Assembly (NCBI RefSeq): GCF_030412265.1
Contig: NZ_JAUHLN010000001.1
Span: 1,240,001 to 1,304,000 of the forward strand
DNA length: 64,000 bases
Source of the DNA: Fictibacillus terranigra
Lineage (GTDB): Bacteria > Bacillota > Bacilli > Bacillales > Fictibacillaceae
Reading direction: 5' to 3'
In this document: positions 16,433-26,791 of the stretch, piece by piece
How positions within the stretch are numbered: the first letter of the stretch is position 1
Layout: each line of letters opens with the position of its first letter
Program-made: the position numbers and the translations under genes
The notes under the pieces: model-generated
Seen by the model: the letters and a program-made list of their open reading frames with translations, nothing else
What the model was told of the DNA's origin: nothing
Database searches by the model: none

Positions 16433-17812
16433 ATGAGTGTACACTGGAAAGAAATTGTCCCGGTGGATACATATGAGGTTCAATTTAGCGGTTATCTTCA
16501 TCATATCGACCGCAAAGTATTGACCATGCTGTACCAGCCGTTAATAGGCGCATTTGCCTATAGTTTATATATGACCTTTTGGTGTGATGCCGATATGGAG
16601 GCACCAAAACAACAATCGCATCAAAGACTTATGAATGTCACCCAATTTTCATTAAAGGATATTATCTCATCCAGGAAAAAACTGGAAGCAATCGGACTGC
16701 TGAAGACATTTAAGAGGGAGACGGACGAATCCAGAGCCTACCTCTATGAGCTTCAAACTCCTTTATCTCCCGCTGAATTTTTCAATGACGGGGTTTTAAA
16801 CATTTATCTGTACAACCGGTTGGGCAAAACAAAATATGGTGAGATGCGTGACCATTTTATACAAGAAAAAACGAAGATGGACGAGTACGAGGAGATCACC
16901 TCAGCATTCAATGATATCTTTGTCTCGCTCCATCCTTCGGAAATGACCGCAGGAACATATTCGGAAATCCAGGAGGGTTCGCAGGCGAACCTGGCTGATA
17001 GGAAATTGGGCAATCCGCTCTCCATCGCCTTTGACGACTTTGATTTTGAATTGTTGATCTCAAGCATTTCAAGCTTCATCCTTCCAAAGGAGGTCATAAC
17101 ACCGTCTATAAGGGAATCGATACTGAAGCTGGCATATGTATACCAGATGGGACCTATTGAAATGAGCAGGCAAATACAAAACGCTTACCACCTTCATGGA
17201 GAGCTGACCATTGAAAACCTTCGGAAAGAAGTACAAAAATGGTACAGGATTGAAAACAATAACCAGCTTCCGCAGATGGCTCTCCGTACCCAGCCGCAGG
17301 CCTTAAAATCTTCGGCAGGCACGGAGCCTGTTACAGAAGAAGAAAAAGTGATAAAATTCTTTGAGGAAATATCGCCTTATCAATTACTTGAGCTTCATTC
17401 CGGAACGAAGCCGGCAGAAGTCGATTTGAATATTGTTACCTACCTGATGCTGGAGCAGAAAATGACGCCAGGTGTGGTCAATGTTTTGATCGATTATGTG
17501 CTGAAGACCAACGATCTTAGGCTTAACCGTTCATTCGTCGAGAAAATTGCAAGCCACTGGGCCAGGAAAAAAGTGCAATCTGTACCGGAAGCGATGGCGC
17601 TTGCCCGTGCAGAACAGCAAAAGTACAAGGAATGGCAAGAGCGTAAGCAGACGAATTCATATAAACAAAACGGAAAGCAGAAGAAAGGCGCCCGCCTTCC
17701 GGACTGGCTGAAGGATGAAGAATCTGGAACAGGGAAAAAAGAAAAGAACAGCAATAATGATCTGGAAGAGCAAAACCAGCAATGGCTTGAAAACCTGCTG
17801 AAAGAAATGTAA
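16433..17812 (+). CDS. dnaB: Replication initiation and membrane attachment protein DnaB
   Basis: A 459-residue Firmicute DnaB, the helicase-loading factor that acts with DnaD and DnaI (not the E. coli DnaB helicase). Two DnaB/DnaD-type domains are expected at about 1-300 and 305-400; the second contains the YxxxIxxxx region FFEEISPYQLLELHSG and ends near VEKIASHWARKKV. The C-terminus is charged and low-complexity (KEKNSNNDLEEQNQQW). ATG at 16433 follows AAGGTGAG; the GTG inside that sequence is the ribosome site, not a start. dnaI follows at 15 bp. Confidence 0.9.
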   Translation: MSVHWKEIVPVDTYEVQFSGYLHHIDRKVLTMLYQPLIGAFAYSLYMTFWCDADMEAPKQQSHQRLMNVTQFSLKDIISSRKKLEAIGLLKTFKRETDESRAYLYELQTPLSPAEFFNDGVLNIYLYNRLGKTKYGEMRDHFIQEKTKMDEYEEITSAFNDIFVSLHPSEMTAGTYSEIQEGSQANLADRKLGNPLSIAFDDFDFELLISSISSFILPKEVITPSIRESILKLAYVYQMGPIEMSRQIQNAYHLHGELTIENLRKEVQKWYRIENNNQLPQMALRTQPQALKSSAGTEPVTEEEKVIKFFEEISPYQLLELHSGTKPAEVDLNIVTYLMLEQKMTPGVVNVLIDYVLKTNDLRLNRSFVEKIASHWARKKVQSVPEAMALARAEQQKYKEWQERKQTNSYKQNGKQKKGARLPDWLKDEESGTGKKEKNSNNDLEEQNQQWLENLLKEM

Positions 17813-17827
17813 AAGGGGGGAACAGAC

Positions 17828-18766
17828 ATGGAATCGATGATGGACGCCGTTAAAAAAATGGAGGGGTATGATCAGCTTAAAAAGGAGTATGACCGAATCA
17901 AGCAGCATGTACTCGAGGATCCTTATGTTCGCTCATTCCTTGAGCAGAACCCTGAACTAAATCAGTCAAGCGTTGAGAAAGGGTTGACCAAGCTCTATGA
18001 GTATTCTAAGGAAAAAAACCATTGTTCCAGCTGCCCGGGGCTTGACCTTTGCCCGAACCTGATGCAAGGCTATCAGCCTGAGCTGGCTGCCGACAGAAAC
18101 CAGATCGATATATTTTATGAAAAATGCATGCTGAAGAAACAGGATGAAAAACAAAAGTCGATGAGTGCCCTTATCAGAAGCTATTTTATTCCAAAAGATA
18201 TACTTCAAGCGTCGTTTGACCGCCTTCACAGCATTGATCAGGACAGAAAAGAAGCGATTGGCGCGGCATGGGATTTTGTAAAGTCAGCCTCTTCCGGAGA
18301 AGCAGCAAAAGGAATCTATTTTTACGGCAAATTCGGTGTTGGAAAGACCTATCTGCTCGGTGCCATCGCTAATGCATTAGCTGAGCGGCAGATCCCTTCG
18401 CTGCTCGTTCACACTCCAGAGTTTTTGCGGGAGATGAAAAACAGCCTTTCGGACGGCAGCTTCAATGAAAAAATGGAGCTTCTGAAAACCGTGCCAGTCC
18501 TTATGCTGGATGACCTCGGTGCTGAAAACATGACGAACTGGGTCAGAGATGAGATCATAGGCGTCATTCTTCAATACCGAATGATGGAGAGGCTGCCGAC
18601 ACTGTACTCGTCCAATTATGATTTTACATTGCTTGAAGAGCATTTTTCCTACTCGCAGAAAGGCGGCCTGGAGCAGGCAAAAGCGAAACGGATCATGGAA
18701 CGCATACGTCATCTTGCTGTGCCGATCTTTATCGGTGGAGATAAAAACTTCAGGACTCAGCAGTAA
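17828..18766 (+). CDS. dnaI: Primosomal helicase loader DnaI
   Basis: A 312-residue AAA+ ATPase that loads the replicative helicase. The N-terminal domain has a Cys cluster (CSSCPGLDLC, then YEKC at about residue 100) for zinc. The ATPase domain has Walker A YGKFGVGKTYLL (about 164-175), Walker B VLMLDDLGAE (about 230) and an Asn sensor in LYSSNYDF. Length matches B. subtilis DnaI (311). ATG at 17828 follows AAGGGGGG. dnaB-dnaI form a two-gene unit ended by a strong terminator. Confidence 0.93.
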   Translation: MESMMDAVKKMEGYDQLKKEYDRIKQHVLEDPYVRSFLEQNPELNQSSVEKGLTKLYEYSKEKNHCSSCPGLDLCPNLMQGYQPELAADRNQIDIFYEKCMLKKQDEKQKSMSALIRSYFIPKDILQASFDRLHSIDQDRKEAIGAAWDFVKSASSGEAAKGIYFYGKFGVGKTYLLGAIANALAERQIPSLLVHTPEFLREMKNSLSDGSFNEKMELLKTVPVLMLDDLGAENMTNWVRDEIIGVILQYRMMERLPTLYSSNYDFTLLEEHFSYSQKGGLEQAKAKRIMERIRHLAVPIFIGGDKNFRTQQ

Positions 18767-18779
18767 TCCTGTTTCCGAG

Positions 18780-18814
18780 AAACCCCTATCTAAAAAAAAG
18801 ATAGGGGTTTTTTT
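18780..18814 (+). terminator. Terminator after dnaI
   Basis: AAACCCCTATCT, A-rich loop, AGATAGGGGTTT, then TTTTG. Confidence 0.9.
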
Positions 18815-18885
18815 GTTTAATCTCATGAATCTTCGGGAAGATGCAAATACTACCTAGAGAATCAGCAGACAGAAAGGAAATGAAT

Positions 18886-19740
18886 ATGGGAATCATTCTA
18901 GCAGTCATTACAGCAGTTTGCTGGGGAAGCATCGTACTGGTCAGCCAAAAACTTGGAGGAGATTCATACAGCCAAACACTGGGTATGACCATTGGTGCTC
19001 TTGTCTTTTCAGTGATCACATTTTTTATCGTCCACCCGGAGATCAACACCCTGGTTTTAATCGTAGGTGCCGTATCAGGGGCATTCTGGGTGGTTGGCCA
19101 GCGTTTTCAATTTGCCAGCGTTGATCACCTGGGCGTATCCAAAATAGTTCCATTGTCAACAGGAATGCAGCTGTTCGGAACCACGCTTTTTGGTGTCCTC
19201 GTCTTCCATGAGTGGAAAACAAAAACGGAAATCATCATCGGGATCATCTCGATCGCTGTTATTATTTTGGGGGCAGTATTCACTTCGCTCAGAGATAAAG
19301 GCAGCCAGGAGGACAGCGGGAAGAGCTATAAAAAAGGTTTTCTTATTCTGCTGTTGTCTACCGCAGGCTATGTCGGCTATGTGGTTATCGTGAATTGGTT
19401 TAAGGTTGGAGGATGGGAAGCGATCTTACCGCAGGCAGCGGGGATGTTTATCGGCGGTTTGCTTCTGACGTTTACTGGGAAGCCTTTTAATAAATTTGCG
19501 GTCAGAAATATACTTACGGGTGTTATTTGGAGTACCGGGAATATCACCCTGTTGCTTTCTTTGCCGAAAATCGGGGTGGCAACCAGCTTCTCTCTGTCAC
19601 AGACAGGGATTATCATTTCCACACTCGGCGGCATCTTCATCCTGAAGGAGAAGAAATCGAAGCGCCAGATCATCTTCGTTATCGCAGGGTGTTTACTTAT
19701 CATTGCAGGCGGCGTAATGCTCGGTTTCACAAAAAGCTAA
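18886..19740 (+). CDS. glcU: Glucose uptake protein GlcU
   Basis: A 284-residue membrane protein with about ten spans, of the glucose/ribose porter (DMT-related) family. The first span begins IILAVITAVCWGSIVLV and internal duplication is visible. It carries non-PTS glucose into the cell (in Bacillus, the forespore), where the adjacent Gdh oxidises it. Several starts are possible; ATG at 18886 has AAAGGA 7 nt upstream and gives family length (about 287). gdh follows at 15 bp, so the two are one unit. I could not find a convincing forespore promoter. Confidence 0.88.
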   Translation: MGIILAVITAVCWGSIVLVSQKLGGDSYSQTLGMTIGALVFSVITFFIVHPEINTLVLIVGAVSGAFWVVGQRFQFASVDHLGVSKIVPLSTGMQLFGTTLFGVLVFHEWKTKTEIIIGIISIAVIILGAVFTSLRDKGSQEDSGKSYKKGFLILLLSTAGYVGYVVIVNWFKVGGWEAILPQAAGMFIGGLLLTFTGKPFNKFAVRNILTGVIWSTGNITLLLSLPKIGVATSFSLSQTGIIISTLGGIFILKEKKSKRQIIFVIAGCLLIIAGGVMLGFTKS

Positions 19741-20544
<804 letters not shown>

Positions 20545-20567
20545 GCATAAAATGATTAATCATCCCA

Positions 20568-20604
20568 GGACAAACCGTCTGTTCGACGGTTTGTCCTTTT
20601 TTTT
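20568..20604 (+). terminator. Terminator after gdh
   Basis: GGACAAACCGTC, loop TGTTC, GACGGTTTGTCC, then eight T; a perfect 12-bp stem. Confidence 0.92.
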
Positions 20605-20704
20605 GGCAGCATCTTTCCGCTGCAGCCCCGCTTCGCAAATTTTATTAAAATGTGATAGGATAATAGAATGCTACATAAGATGTCCGTAACTGGAGGTAAT
20701 ATAG

Positions 20705-21811
20705 ATGAGCATTGATGCGATTTTGCAGAAAGCCCTTGATGGCAGACGATTAACTGTCGAGGATGCGGTTGCACTATATGAGAGTGATGAAGTTGAAAAA
20801 ATGGGTGAGGCAGCCGATGTGATCATGAAGCGCTGGCATCCAGAGCCGATCACAACGTTTGTCATTGGTCGAAACGTAAACTACACGAATTTTTGTGATA
20901 CATACTGCCGTTTCTGTGCCTTCTATCGCCCGCCTGGAAGCAAGGAAGGTTATGTTTTGGATGATGAAGTGATCTTCCAAAAAATCCAGGAAACGATCGA
21001 TGTTGGAGGAACAGAGATCTTGATGCAGGGTGGAACAAATCCAAATCTTCCATTCTCCTATTACACGGATCTGCTTCGCAATATTAAAAAGCGCTTTGAT
21101 ATTACGATGCACTCTTTCTCTCCGGCAGAGATCTGGAAGATGGTTGAAGTCTCAGGCCTTCCGTTGGAAGAAGTCCTGAAAGAGCTGAAGGAAGCAGGGC
21201 TTGATTCGCTGCCTGGCGGAGGAGCTGAAATCCTGGATGACCGTACGAGGAAAAAAATCAGCCGTCTGAAAGGGTCATGGACTGAGTGGATCGACTGCAT
21301 GAAAACCGCGAAGAAAGTCGGCCTTCATTCCACGGCAACGATGGTTATCGGTTTCGGCGAGACATTTGAAGAGAGAGCGCTGCATCTGCAGCGTGTTCGT
21401 GATGCCCAGGATGAAACGAACTGTTTTCTTGCCTTCATCTCCTGGACGTTCCAGCCCGATAACACGAACTTAAAGGGTGAGAAAACAACACCGGGTGAAT
21501 ATCTTAAAAATGTTGCGATCTCACGCCTGTTCCTGGATAATATCCCTAACTTCCAGTCTTCATGGGTGACAATGGGTCCAGAAGTCGGAAAGAAATCTCT
21601 GCATTATGGCTGCAACGATTTTGGAAGCACAATGATGGAAGAGAATGTGGTTTCAGCGGCAGGAACGACGCATAAGGTCAACACGAACCTGACACTGCGC
21701 CTCATCCGTGAAGCGGGCAAAATTCCTGCCCAGCGTAATACCAAGTACGAAATACTTCGTGTGTTCAATGAAGAAGAAACTGCCGAAAAAGATTTCGTCA
21801 TGCAGAACTAA
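20705..21811 (+). CDS. mqnC: Cyclic dehypoxanthine futalosine synthase MqnC
   Basis: A 368-residue radical-SAM enzyme of the futalosine route to menaquinone, cyclising dehypoxanthine futalosine. The cluster motif is CDTYCRFC (CxxxCxxC, about residues 61-68), followed by AFYRPPGSKEGYVLDDE and the conserved GTEILMQGGTNP. The overall match is closer to MqnC than to its relatives MqnE or CofH. ATG at 20705 has GGAGGT upstream. It stands alone between terminators. B. subtilis uses the MenFDHBE route and lacks this gene, so either this organism uses futalosine or has both. No other mqn gene is in the window. Confidence 0.88.
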   Translation: MSIDAILQKALDGRRLTVEDAVALYESDEVEKMGEAADVIMKRWHPEPITTFVIGRNVNYTNFCDTYCRFCAFYRPPGSKEGYVLDDEVIFQKIQETIDVGGTEILMQGGTNPNLPFSYYTDLLRNIKKRFDITMHSFSPAEIWKMVEVSGLPLEEVLKELKEAGLDSLPGGGAEILDDRTRKKISRLKGSWTEWIDCMKTAKKVGLHSTATMVIGFGETFEERALHLQRVRDAQDETNCFLAFISWTFQPDNTNLKGEKTTPGEYLKNVAISRLFLDNIPNFQSSWVTMGPEVGKKSLHYGCNDFGSTMMEENVVSAAGTTHKVNTNLTLRLIREAGKIPAQRNTKYEILRVFNEEETAEKDFVMQN

Positions 21812-21821
21812 CTAAACATTT

Positions 21822-21854
21822 AAAATCCCCGCCCGCTGGGTGAGGATTTTTTTT
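21822..21854 (+). terminator. Terminator after mqnC
   Basis: AAAATCC / GGATTTT with an inner CCC/GGG, followed by a T run. Confidence 0.75.
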
Positions 21855-21940
21855 TATCATAAAATTAATTATTGGAATATTCTTATTTTTAATAATTTTG
21901 TTATAATAGGGGGGATTACATAAATTAAGGGGGAAAAAGA

Positions 21941-22735
21941 ATGAAAAAAGTGGTGTTATTATTAACGCTGATGAGTTTGCTGGCACTGACGGCATGCGGG
22001 GGCAAGTCGACATCGACATCAGGAAGTGCATCGGGTGAGGAATTCGTAGTTGGAACAGATGCGGCATATGCACCGTTTGAGTACTTAAAGGACGGGAAAA
22101 TTGTCGGATTTGATGTTGATTTGCTCAAGGCTGTAATGAAAGAAGCCAAGCTGGATTATAAACTAAAAAACACGGGATGGGAACCACTGTTTGCATCACT
22201 GCGAGATGAACAAGTGCAGGCTGGCATCTCAGCCATCACGATCAATGACAAAAGAAAACAATCTTATGACTTCTCCGCACCTTACTTTGAATCCATCAAT
22301 AAAATCCTCACGAAACAAGGATCAAATATAAAAAGTGTAGACGATTTAAAAGGGAAAAAAGTCAGTGTCCAAAACGGTACAACAGGGCAGGAGGCGTTAG
22401 AGAAGAAGTTCGGGAAAGACAATGCCTCGGTAAAAAAATATGAATCCAACGTATTAGCCATTCAAGCATTGCTGAATGGAGAAGTGGATGCAGTGGTTGC
22501 AGATAACACAGTAGTAGACGAATATGCAAAAAACAATCCGGATAAAAAACTTGTCGTTGTAAATGACAAAACGAACTTTGAATCCGAATATTACGGGATA
22601 GCGCTTCCGAAAGGAAGTAAAGACAAAGCAACAGTGGATAAAGCTTTGAAAAAGGTCATTGAAGATGGAACATACACAAAAATTTATAAGAAATGGTTTA
22701 AAGTTGAACCAAACCTTGATGCACTCAAAAAATAA
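21941..22735 (+). CDS. Amino-acid ABC transporter substrate-binding lipoprotein
   Basis: A 264-residue family 3 solute-binding protein. The lipoprotein signal ends in the lipobox LTAC (Cys about residue 19), followed by a Ser/Thr-rich linker. The ligand-binding motifs are AAYAPFEYLKDGKIVGFDVDL and GISAITINDKRKQSYDFSAPY, with NGTTGQEA and GEVDAVVADN later, typical of glutamine/arginine/polar amino-acid binders. Exact ligand cannot be told. ATG at 21941 follows AAGGGGG. The permease follows at 26 bp, but no ATPase gene is adjacent. Confidence 0.85.
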   Translation: MKKVVLLLTLMSLLALTACGGKSTSTSGSASGEEFVVGTDAAYAPFEYLKDGKIVGFDVDLLKAVMKEAKLDYKLKNTGWEPLFASLRDEQVQAGISAITINDKRKQSYDFSAPYFESINKILTKQGSNIKSVDDLKGKKVSVQNGTTGQEALEKKFGKDNASVKKYESNVLAIQALLNGEVDAVVADNTVVDEYAKNNPDKKLVVVNDKTNFESEYYGIALPKGSKDKATVDKALKKVIEDGTYTKIYKKWFKVEPNLDALKK

Positions 22736-22761
22736 ACCTAGCATGATGACCGGAGGAACAC

Positions 22762-23418
22762 ATGGATTTTAAATTTGACCTTATCGAAAAATACATGCCT
22801 TTTTTTATCAGAGGGACATGGATTACGATTGAAATTTCAGTCGCGAGCATTATTTTGGGCACTGTGCTCGGCCTGTTGATTGCCCTCGGGAAAATGTCTT
22901 CTGTTCAGATCATTCGGCAGCCTTTCATATGGTACATCAACTTTTTCCGGGGAACACCGCTTCTCGTGCAAATCCTGCTGATCCATTTTGCTGTGATGCC
23001 ATTGTTTATGAAACCTCCTGTAGCGCTTATATCCGCGATAACAGCACTTTCTCTGAATGCTGCTGCATATATCGCGGAAATATTCCGGGCAGGTATTCAA
23101 TCCATTGATAAAGGACAGACAGAAGCGGCACGTTCATTGGGGATGACACATGGGCAGACCATGAAGCATATCATCATTCCCCAGGCTTCCAAACGCATGA
23201 TTCCTCCACTAGGCAACGAGTTTATCGTTCTTATTAAGGACTCTTCACTGGCAGCCATTATCGCAACGGAAGAACTGATGTATTGGGGAAGAGCGATGAT
23301 GGGTGAATATTACCGTCCATGGGAGCCGTTTTTAACGGTAGCGCTGATCTACCTGATTCTTACTCTGACTTTGACACAGCTACTAAACTTTCTTGAACGC
23401 AAATATGCACTGGATTAA
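22762..23418 (+). CDS. Amino-acid ABC transporter permease
   Basis: A 218-residue HisM/GlnP-type permease with about five membrane spans. The ATPase-contact EAA loop is EAARSLGMTHGQTMKHIIIPQA (about residues 124-145), and the N-terminal motif FFIRGTWITIEIS is typical of polar amino-acid permeases. It is co-transcribed with the binding protein. A terminator follows directly, with no ATP-binding gene, so the partner ATPase must be encoded elsewhere or shared. Confidence 0.87.
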   Translation: MDFKFDLIEKYMPFFIRGTWITIEISVASIILGTVLGLLIALGKMSSVQIIRQPFIWYINFFRGTPLLVQILLIHFAVMPLFMKPPVALISAITALSLNAAAYIAEIFRAGIQSIDKGQTEAARSLGMTHGQTMKHIIIPQASKRMIPPLGNEFIVLIKDSSLAAIIATEELMYWGRAMMGEYYRPWEPFLTVALIYLILTLTLTQLLNFLERKYALD

Positions 23419-23422
23419 ACCG

Positions 23423-23446
23423 CAGCAGGGAAACCTGCTGTTTTTT
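23423..23446 (+). terminator. Terminator after the ABC permease gene
   Basis: CAGCAGG, loop GAAA, CCTGCTG, then six T. Confidence 0.88.
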
Positions 23447-23526
23447 AATTAATCTTTGAAAAGAGTTCATTTTTCATGGCTTTGTCCCATATAGTGTAAC
23501 ATCGAGTGTTTGGGGGAGGGACAGGG

Positions 23527-24384
23527 TTGGCCGAACTTATTTTTGCAGATCGTGAAGAATATAACCAATTACAAAAGGAACTGACGCAGATTGCTCGATC
23601 ACTTCATATAAAACCTTCCTTTGTAGAAGTAAAAAGCCGCTCGTTACTGGTAAATACCGCAGAGCATCTGGATTCTATTGTTCAGGTGCTGGCTTGTTAT
23701 ACTCGAAAAAAGCTGGAGGAATCGCGCATCCTTTATTTTATTGAACATTTTTTTTGTTTTACTGATAAACAGGAGCAGGCAGAGATTGCTGCGATCGCCA
23801 AGCAATTTATCGAGCAGGAGCGAGAGGAAGTGCCCGCGGTAAAAGAACTGGATACTTGCGATTATCATGTAAAGGAAGCATGGAGGAAAATATTATCCGA
23901 AAAAGAGCTGTCGTTTACCTTTGAATCGTTTGTACAGTTCCGGTTGAAGGAGTACCTTGATCTTCTTCAAGTTTACGTCGAATGTGCGATTGATGAATAT
24001 AAACTCGAGCTCGAGTATCAATCTTTCATCGAACAATTGCGAAAATGTGCGGCTGATCAGCCATTTCTTACTTCAGAAATTCATGTGGCGTTCGATGGAA
24101 AATTTAAGCTGTACGATGATCAATTCAGGCGGTATAGTGAAAAGGTCCTGCAGCTCATGCATGAGCGAGCATTGGTTCTGACGAAAGAGTTTGACCTTGA
24201 CGAAAAAGTACTGGGTCCGATCATGGGTTTAGCTCCGGAAGTGCTGTATTTGTACCTGGAAGAGGAAAATCATGGCATGATACATACATTGCAGAACGTC
24301 TTTCAGGAAAGACTGATTAAAAAGCCCTTGAAATTGTTTTATGCCTTCCGGAATAAATTTTTCGAAAAGATGGACGGAAGATAA
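23527..24384 (+). CDS. ytxC: YtxC-like putative sporulation protein
   Basis: A 285-residue soluble, helix-rich, acidic protein with no recognised catalytic motif. It matches the YtxC family (B. subtilis YtxC 281 aa, before thrS), annotated as a putative sporulation protein of unknown function. Visible segments include RILYFIEHFFCFTDKQE and SFVQFRLKEYLDLLQVYVE. Start TTG at 23527 is preferred because GGGGGAGGG lies 6-14 nt upstream; a GTG 21 nt earlier would place that ribosome site inside the gene. It is followed by the thrS T-box. Confidence 0.8.
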   Translation: MAELIFADREEYNQLQKELTQIARSLHIKPSFVEVKSRSLLVNTAEHLDSIVQVLACYTRKKLEESRILYFIEHFFCFTDKQEQAEIAAIAKQFIEQEREEVPAVKELDTCDYHVKEAWRKILSEKELSFTFESFVQFRLKEYLDLLQVYVECAIDEYKLELEYQSFIEQLRKCAADQPFLTSEIHVAFDGKFKLYDDQFRRYSEKVLQLMHERALVLTKEFDLDEKVLGPIMGLAPEVLYLYLEEENHGMIHTLQNVFQERLIKKPLKLFYAFRNKFFEKMDGR

Positions 24385-24393
24385 GGATTGCTC

Positions 24394-24422
24394 TTGATTT
24401 TGCAAGACAGTATGAATATAAT
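24394..24422 (+). promoter_or_regulatory. thrS promoter
   Basis: TTGATT (24394-24399), 17-bp spacer, TATAAT (24417-24422). Confidence 0.75.
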
Positions 24423-24428
24423 AATTGT

Positions 24429-24688
24429 ATCAATTGGATACCAAAATCAGTAAAGATAAGGACAACGGATATTTTTTACGGTTTATAGAGAGAGATGCCT
24501 GAGGCTGGAAGCATCTTAACACGGAAAAATTTCTTACCCCCTTTGAACTTCAGCGGTGAAGCAAAGTAATCGCTGACGGCCCAAAGCCGTTAATTCTTGA
24601 CCGAGTGCCATTGCACAATAGTGCGGTGGAACAAGGGTGGAACCACGAGTACAACACTCGTCCCTTTTTGTGGACGGGTGTTTTTTGT
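24429..24688 (+). promoter_or_regulatory. Threonyl T-box riboswitch of thrS
   Basis: The leader contains the T-box core GGGTGGAACCACGA (24635 on), whose UGGA pairs the free 3' end of uncharged tRNA. The terminator pairs ACACTCGTCC (24654-24663) with GGACGGGTGT (24672-24681) before a T run. The probable specifier codon is ACC (24536-24538), positioned by analogy with the pheS leader in this window, and it reads threonine, consistent with thrS downstream. Confidence 0.9.
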
Positions 24689-24723
24689 ATTTTATTTAAT
24701 TTTTGACCAAGGAGAGATAAACA

Positions 24724-26655
24724 ATGACAGACATTAAGCTTACATTTCCTGATGGCTCTGTCCGTGAGTACCCGAAAGGAATCACTGCAGAACAAGTAGC
24801 GGAGTCCATCAGTTCCAGTCTGAAGAAAAAATCGGTTGCCGGTAAAGTAAACGGGGAATTGTATGATTTCACCCGTCCGATTGAGGTGGATGCATCCATT
24901 GAGATCGTTCCTCAAGATTCACCGGAAGGGCTTGAGATGACACGCCACAGTACAGCACACTTAATGGCACAAGCGATTAAACGCATCTATAAGGATGTAA
25001 AACTAGGTATTGGGCCTGTTATTGAAAACGGGTTTTACTATGATATTGATCTCGCAGAAGCGCTGACACCCGAAGATCTTCCGAAGATTGAGAAGGAAAT
25101 GAAAAAGATCGTAAGCGAAAACCTTCCGATCGTTCGTAAAGAAGTCAGCAGGGAAGAAGCGATCGCCATCTTTGAAGGCATTAACGATCACCTGAAGCTG
25201 GAGCTTATTCGTGACCTTCCGGAGGATGCCGTAATTACAATCTACGAGCAAGGCGAATTTTTTGACCTTTGCCGCGGGCCACATGTTCCTTCCACAGGGA
25301 AGATCAAATCCTTTAAGCTGATGAGCATTTCAGGGGCATATTGGAGAGGGGACAGCGACAACCAGATGCTTCAGCGTATTTATGGGGCTGCGTTCCTTAA
25401 CCAAAAAGAGCTGGATCAGCATCTTGTCTACCTTCAGGAGGCAAAAGAGCGCGATCACCGTAAACTCGGGAAAGAGCTCGATCTTTTCACCGTTTCCCAA
25501 AAAATTGGACAAGGCCTGCCCGTTTGGCTTCCCAAGGGTGCGACCATCCGCCGTATCATCGAGCGCTATATTGTAGATACAGAAGTAAGACTTGGCTATG
25601 ACCATGTATACACACCTCACCTGGGAAGCGTAGAGCTTTATAAAACATCAGGCCACTGGGATCACTATAAAGAAGACATGTATCCTGCCATTGAAATGGA
25701 CAACGAGCAGCTCGTTCTGCGCCCGATGAACTGTCCGCACCATATGATGGTGTTCAAGAACAGCATGCACAGCTATCGTGACCTTCCGATCCGGATAGCG
25801 GAGCTTGGCACGATGCACCGCCATGAGATGTCTGGAGCATTGGCTGGCTTACAGCGTGTTCGTTCCATGACATTGAACGATGCTCATATCTTTGCGCGTC
25901 CTGACCAATTAAAAGATGAGTTCATCCGCGTAGTAAAGCTTATTCAGCGCGTGTACAAAGACTTCGGCATTACTGAATATAAATTCCGTCTTTCATACCG
26001 CGATCCTGAAGATAAGGAAAAATATGTAAACAACGATGAGATGTGGGAAAAAGCACAGGCTCTCCTTAAAGAAACAATGGAAGATATGGATTTGGATTAT
26101 GCAGAAGCAGAAGGAGAGGCGGCATTCTATGGTCCGAAGCTTGATGTTCAGGTAAAAACAGCTCTCGGAAAAGAAGAGACGCTCTCTACCGTTCAGCTTG
26201 ACTTCCATTTGCCGGAGCGCTTCGATTTAACGTATAAAGGCAGCGACGGCAAAGATCACCGCCCTGTTGTCATTCACCGCGGTGTCGTTTCAACAATGGA
26301 ACGCTTTGTTGCCTTCCTGATTGAAGAATACAAAGGCGCATTCCCGGTATGGCTTGCACCTGTACAGGTGCAGATTATCCCTGTATCCGCTGTTCATGAA
26401 GAGTATGCGAGAAAAATCAGCGATGAATTGCTGGAAGAAGGCATCCGCGTGGAAGTCGACAATCGTGACGAAAAGCTTGGATATAAAATCCGTGAAGCTC
26501 AAATGCAAAAAATACCGTACATGCTCGTTCTTGGCGATCAGGAAATCGCAGATCAAGCCGTAAACGTCCGCAAGTATGGTGAGCAAAAATCAGAAACTGT
26601 TTCTTTTGAAGCGTTCGAATCAAGTATACTTGAGCAAGTGAATAAAAGAGGATAG
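24724..26655 (+). CDS. thrS: Threonyl-tRNA synthetase
   Basis: A 643-residue class II synthetase. Domains in order: TGS (about 1-63), editing/SAD domain with HSTAHLMAQ (about 76) and the later CRGPHV (about 184), class II catalytic core (about 265-540) with zinc ligands Cys in MNCPHHMM and His residues in the core, motif 2 RHEMSGAL, motif 3 [10 protein letters not shown], and the anticodon-binding domain (about 545-643). ATG at 24724 follows AAGGAGAG. Expression is set by the upstream T-box. Confidence 0.96.
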   Translation: MTDIKLTFPDGSVREYPKGITAEQVAESISSSLKKKSVAGKVNGELYDFTRPIEVDASIEIVPQDSPEGLEMTRHSTAHLMAQAIKRIYKDVKLGIGPVIENGFYYDIDLAEALTPEDLPKIEKEMKKIVSENLPIVRKEVSREEAIAIFEGINDHLKLELIRDLPEDAVITIYEQGEFFDLCRGPHVPSTGKIKSFKLMSISGAYWRGDSDNQMLQRIYGAAFLNQKELDQHLVYLQEAKERDHRKLGKELDLFTVSQKIGQGLPVWLPKGATIRRIIERYIVDTEVRLGYDHVYTPHLGSVELYKTSGHWDHYKEDMYPAIEMDNEQLVLRPMNCPHHMMVFKNSMHSYRDLPIRIAELGTMHRHEMSGALAGLQRVRSMTLNDAHIFARPDQLKDEFIRVVKLIQRVYKDFGITEYKFRLSYRDPEDKEKYVNNDEMWEKAQALLKETMEDMDLDYAEAEGEAAFYGPKLDVQVKTALGKEETLSTVQLDFHLPERFDLTYKGSDGKDHRPVVIHRGVVSTMERFVAFLIEEYKGAFPVWLAPVQVQIIPVSAVHEEYARKISDELLEEGIRVEVDNRDEKLGYKIREAQMQKIPYMLVLGDQEIADQAVNVRKYGEQKSETVSFEAFESSILEQVNKRG

Positions 26656-26661
26656 TTCAGC

Positions 26662-26694
26662 AGAACTGCGAAGTCCATTCGCAGTTCTTTTTTT
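26662..26694 (+). terminator. Terminator after thrS
   Basis: AGAACTGCGAA, loop GTCCA, TTCGCAGTTCT, then T run. Confidence 0.92.
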
Positions 26695-26755
26695 ACTTGC
26701 AATGTTCAAAAGGTTCATGTAAAATAAACTCTGTTGTGAAAAATAAGAACAGTAG

Positions 26756-26785
26756 TTGACAAGGTGTTCTTGTCAATGGTATATT
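26756..26785 (+). promoter_or_regulatory. infC operon promoter
   Basis: TTGACA (26756-26761), 18-bp spacer, TATATT (26780-26785). Confidence 0.75.
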
Positions 26786-26791
26786 AACTTA

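Noticed and set aside
18812-18885. Forespore (sigma-G) promoter for glcU-gdh
   Set aside because: AATACTA resembles the -10, but the nearest TGAATC is only 14 bp away instead of 17-18.
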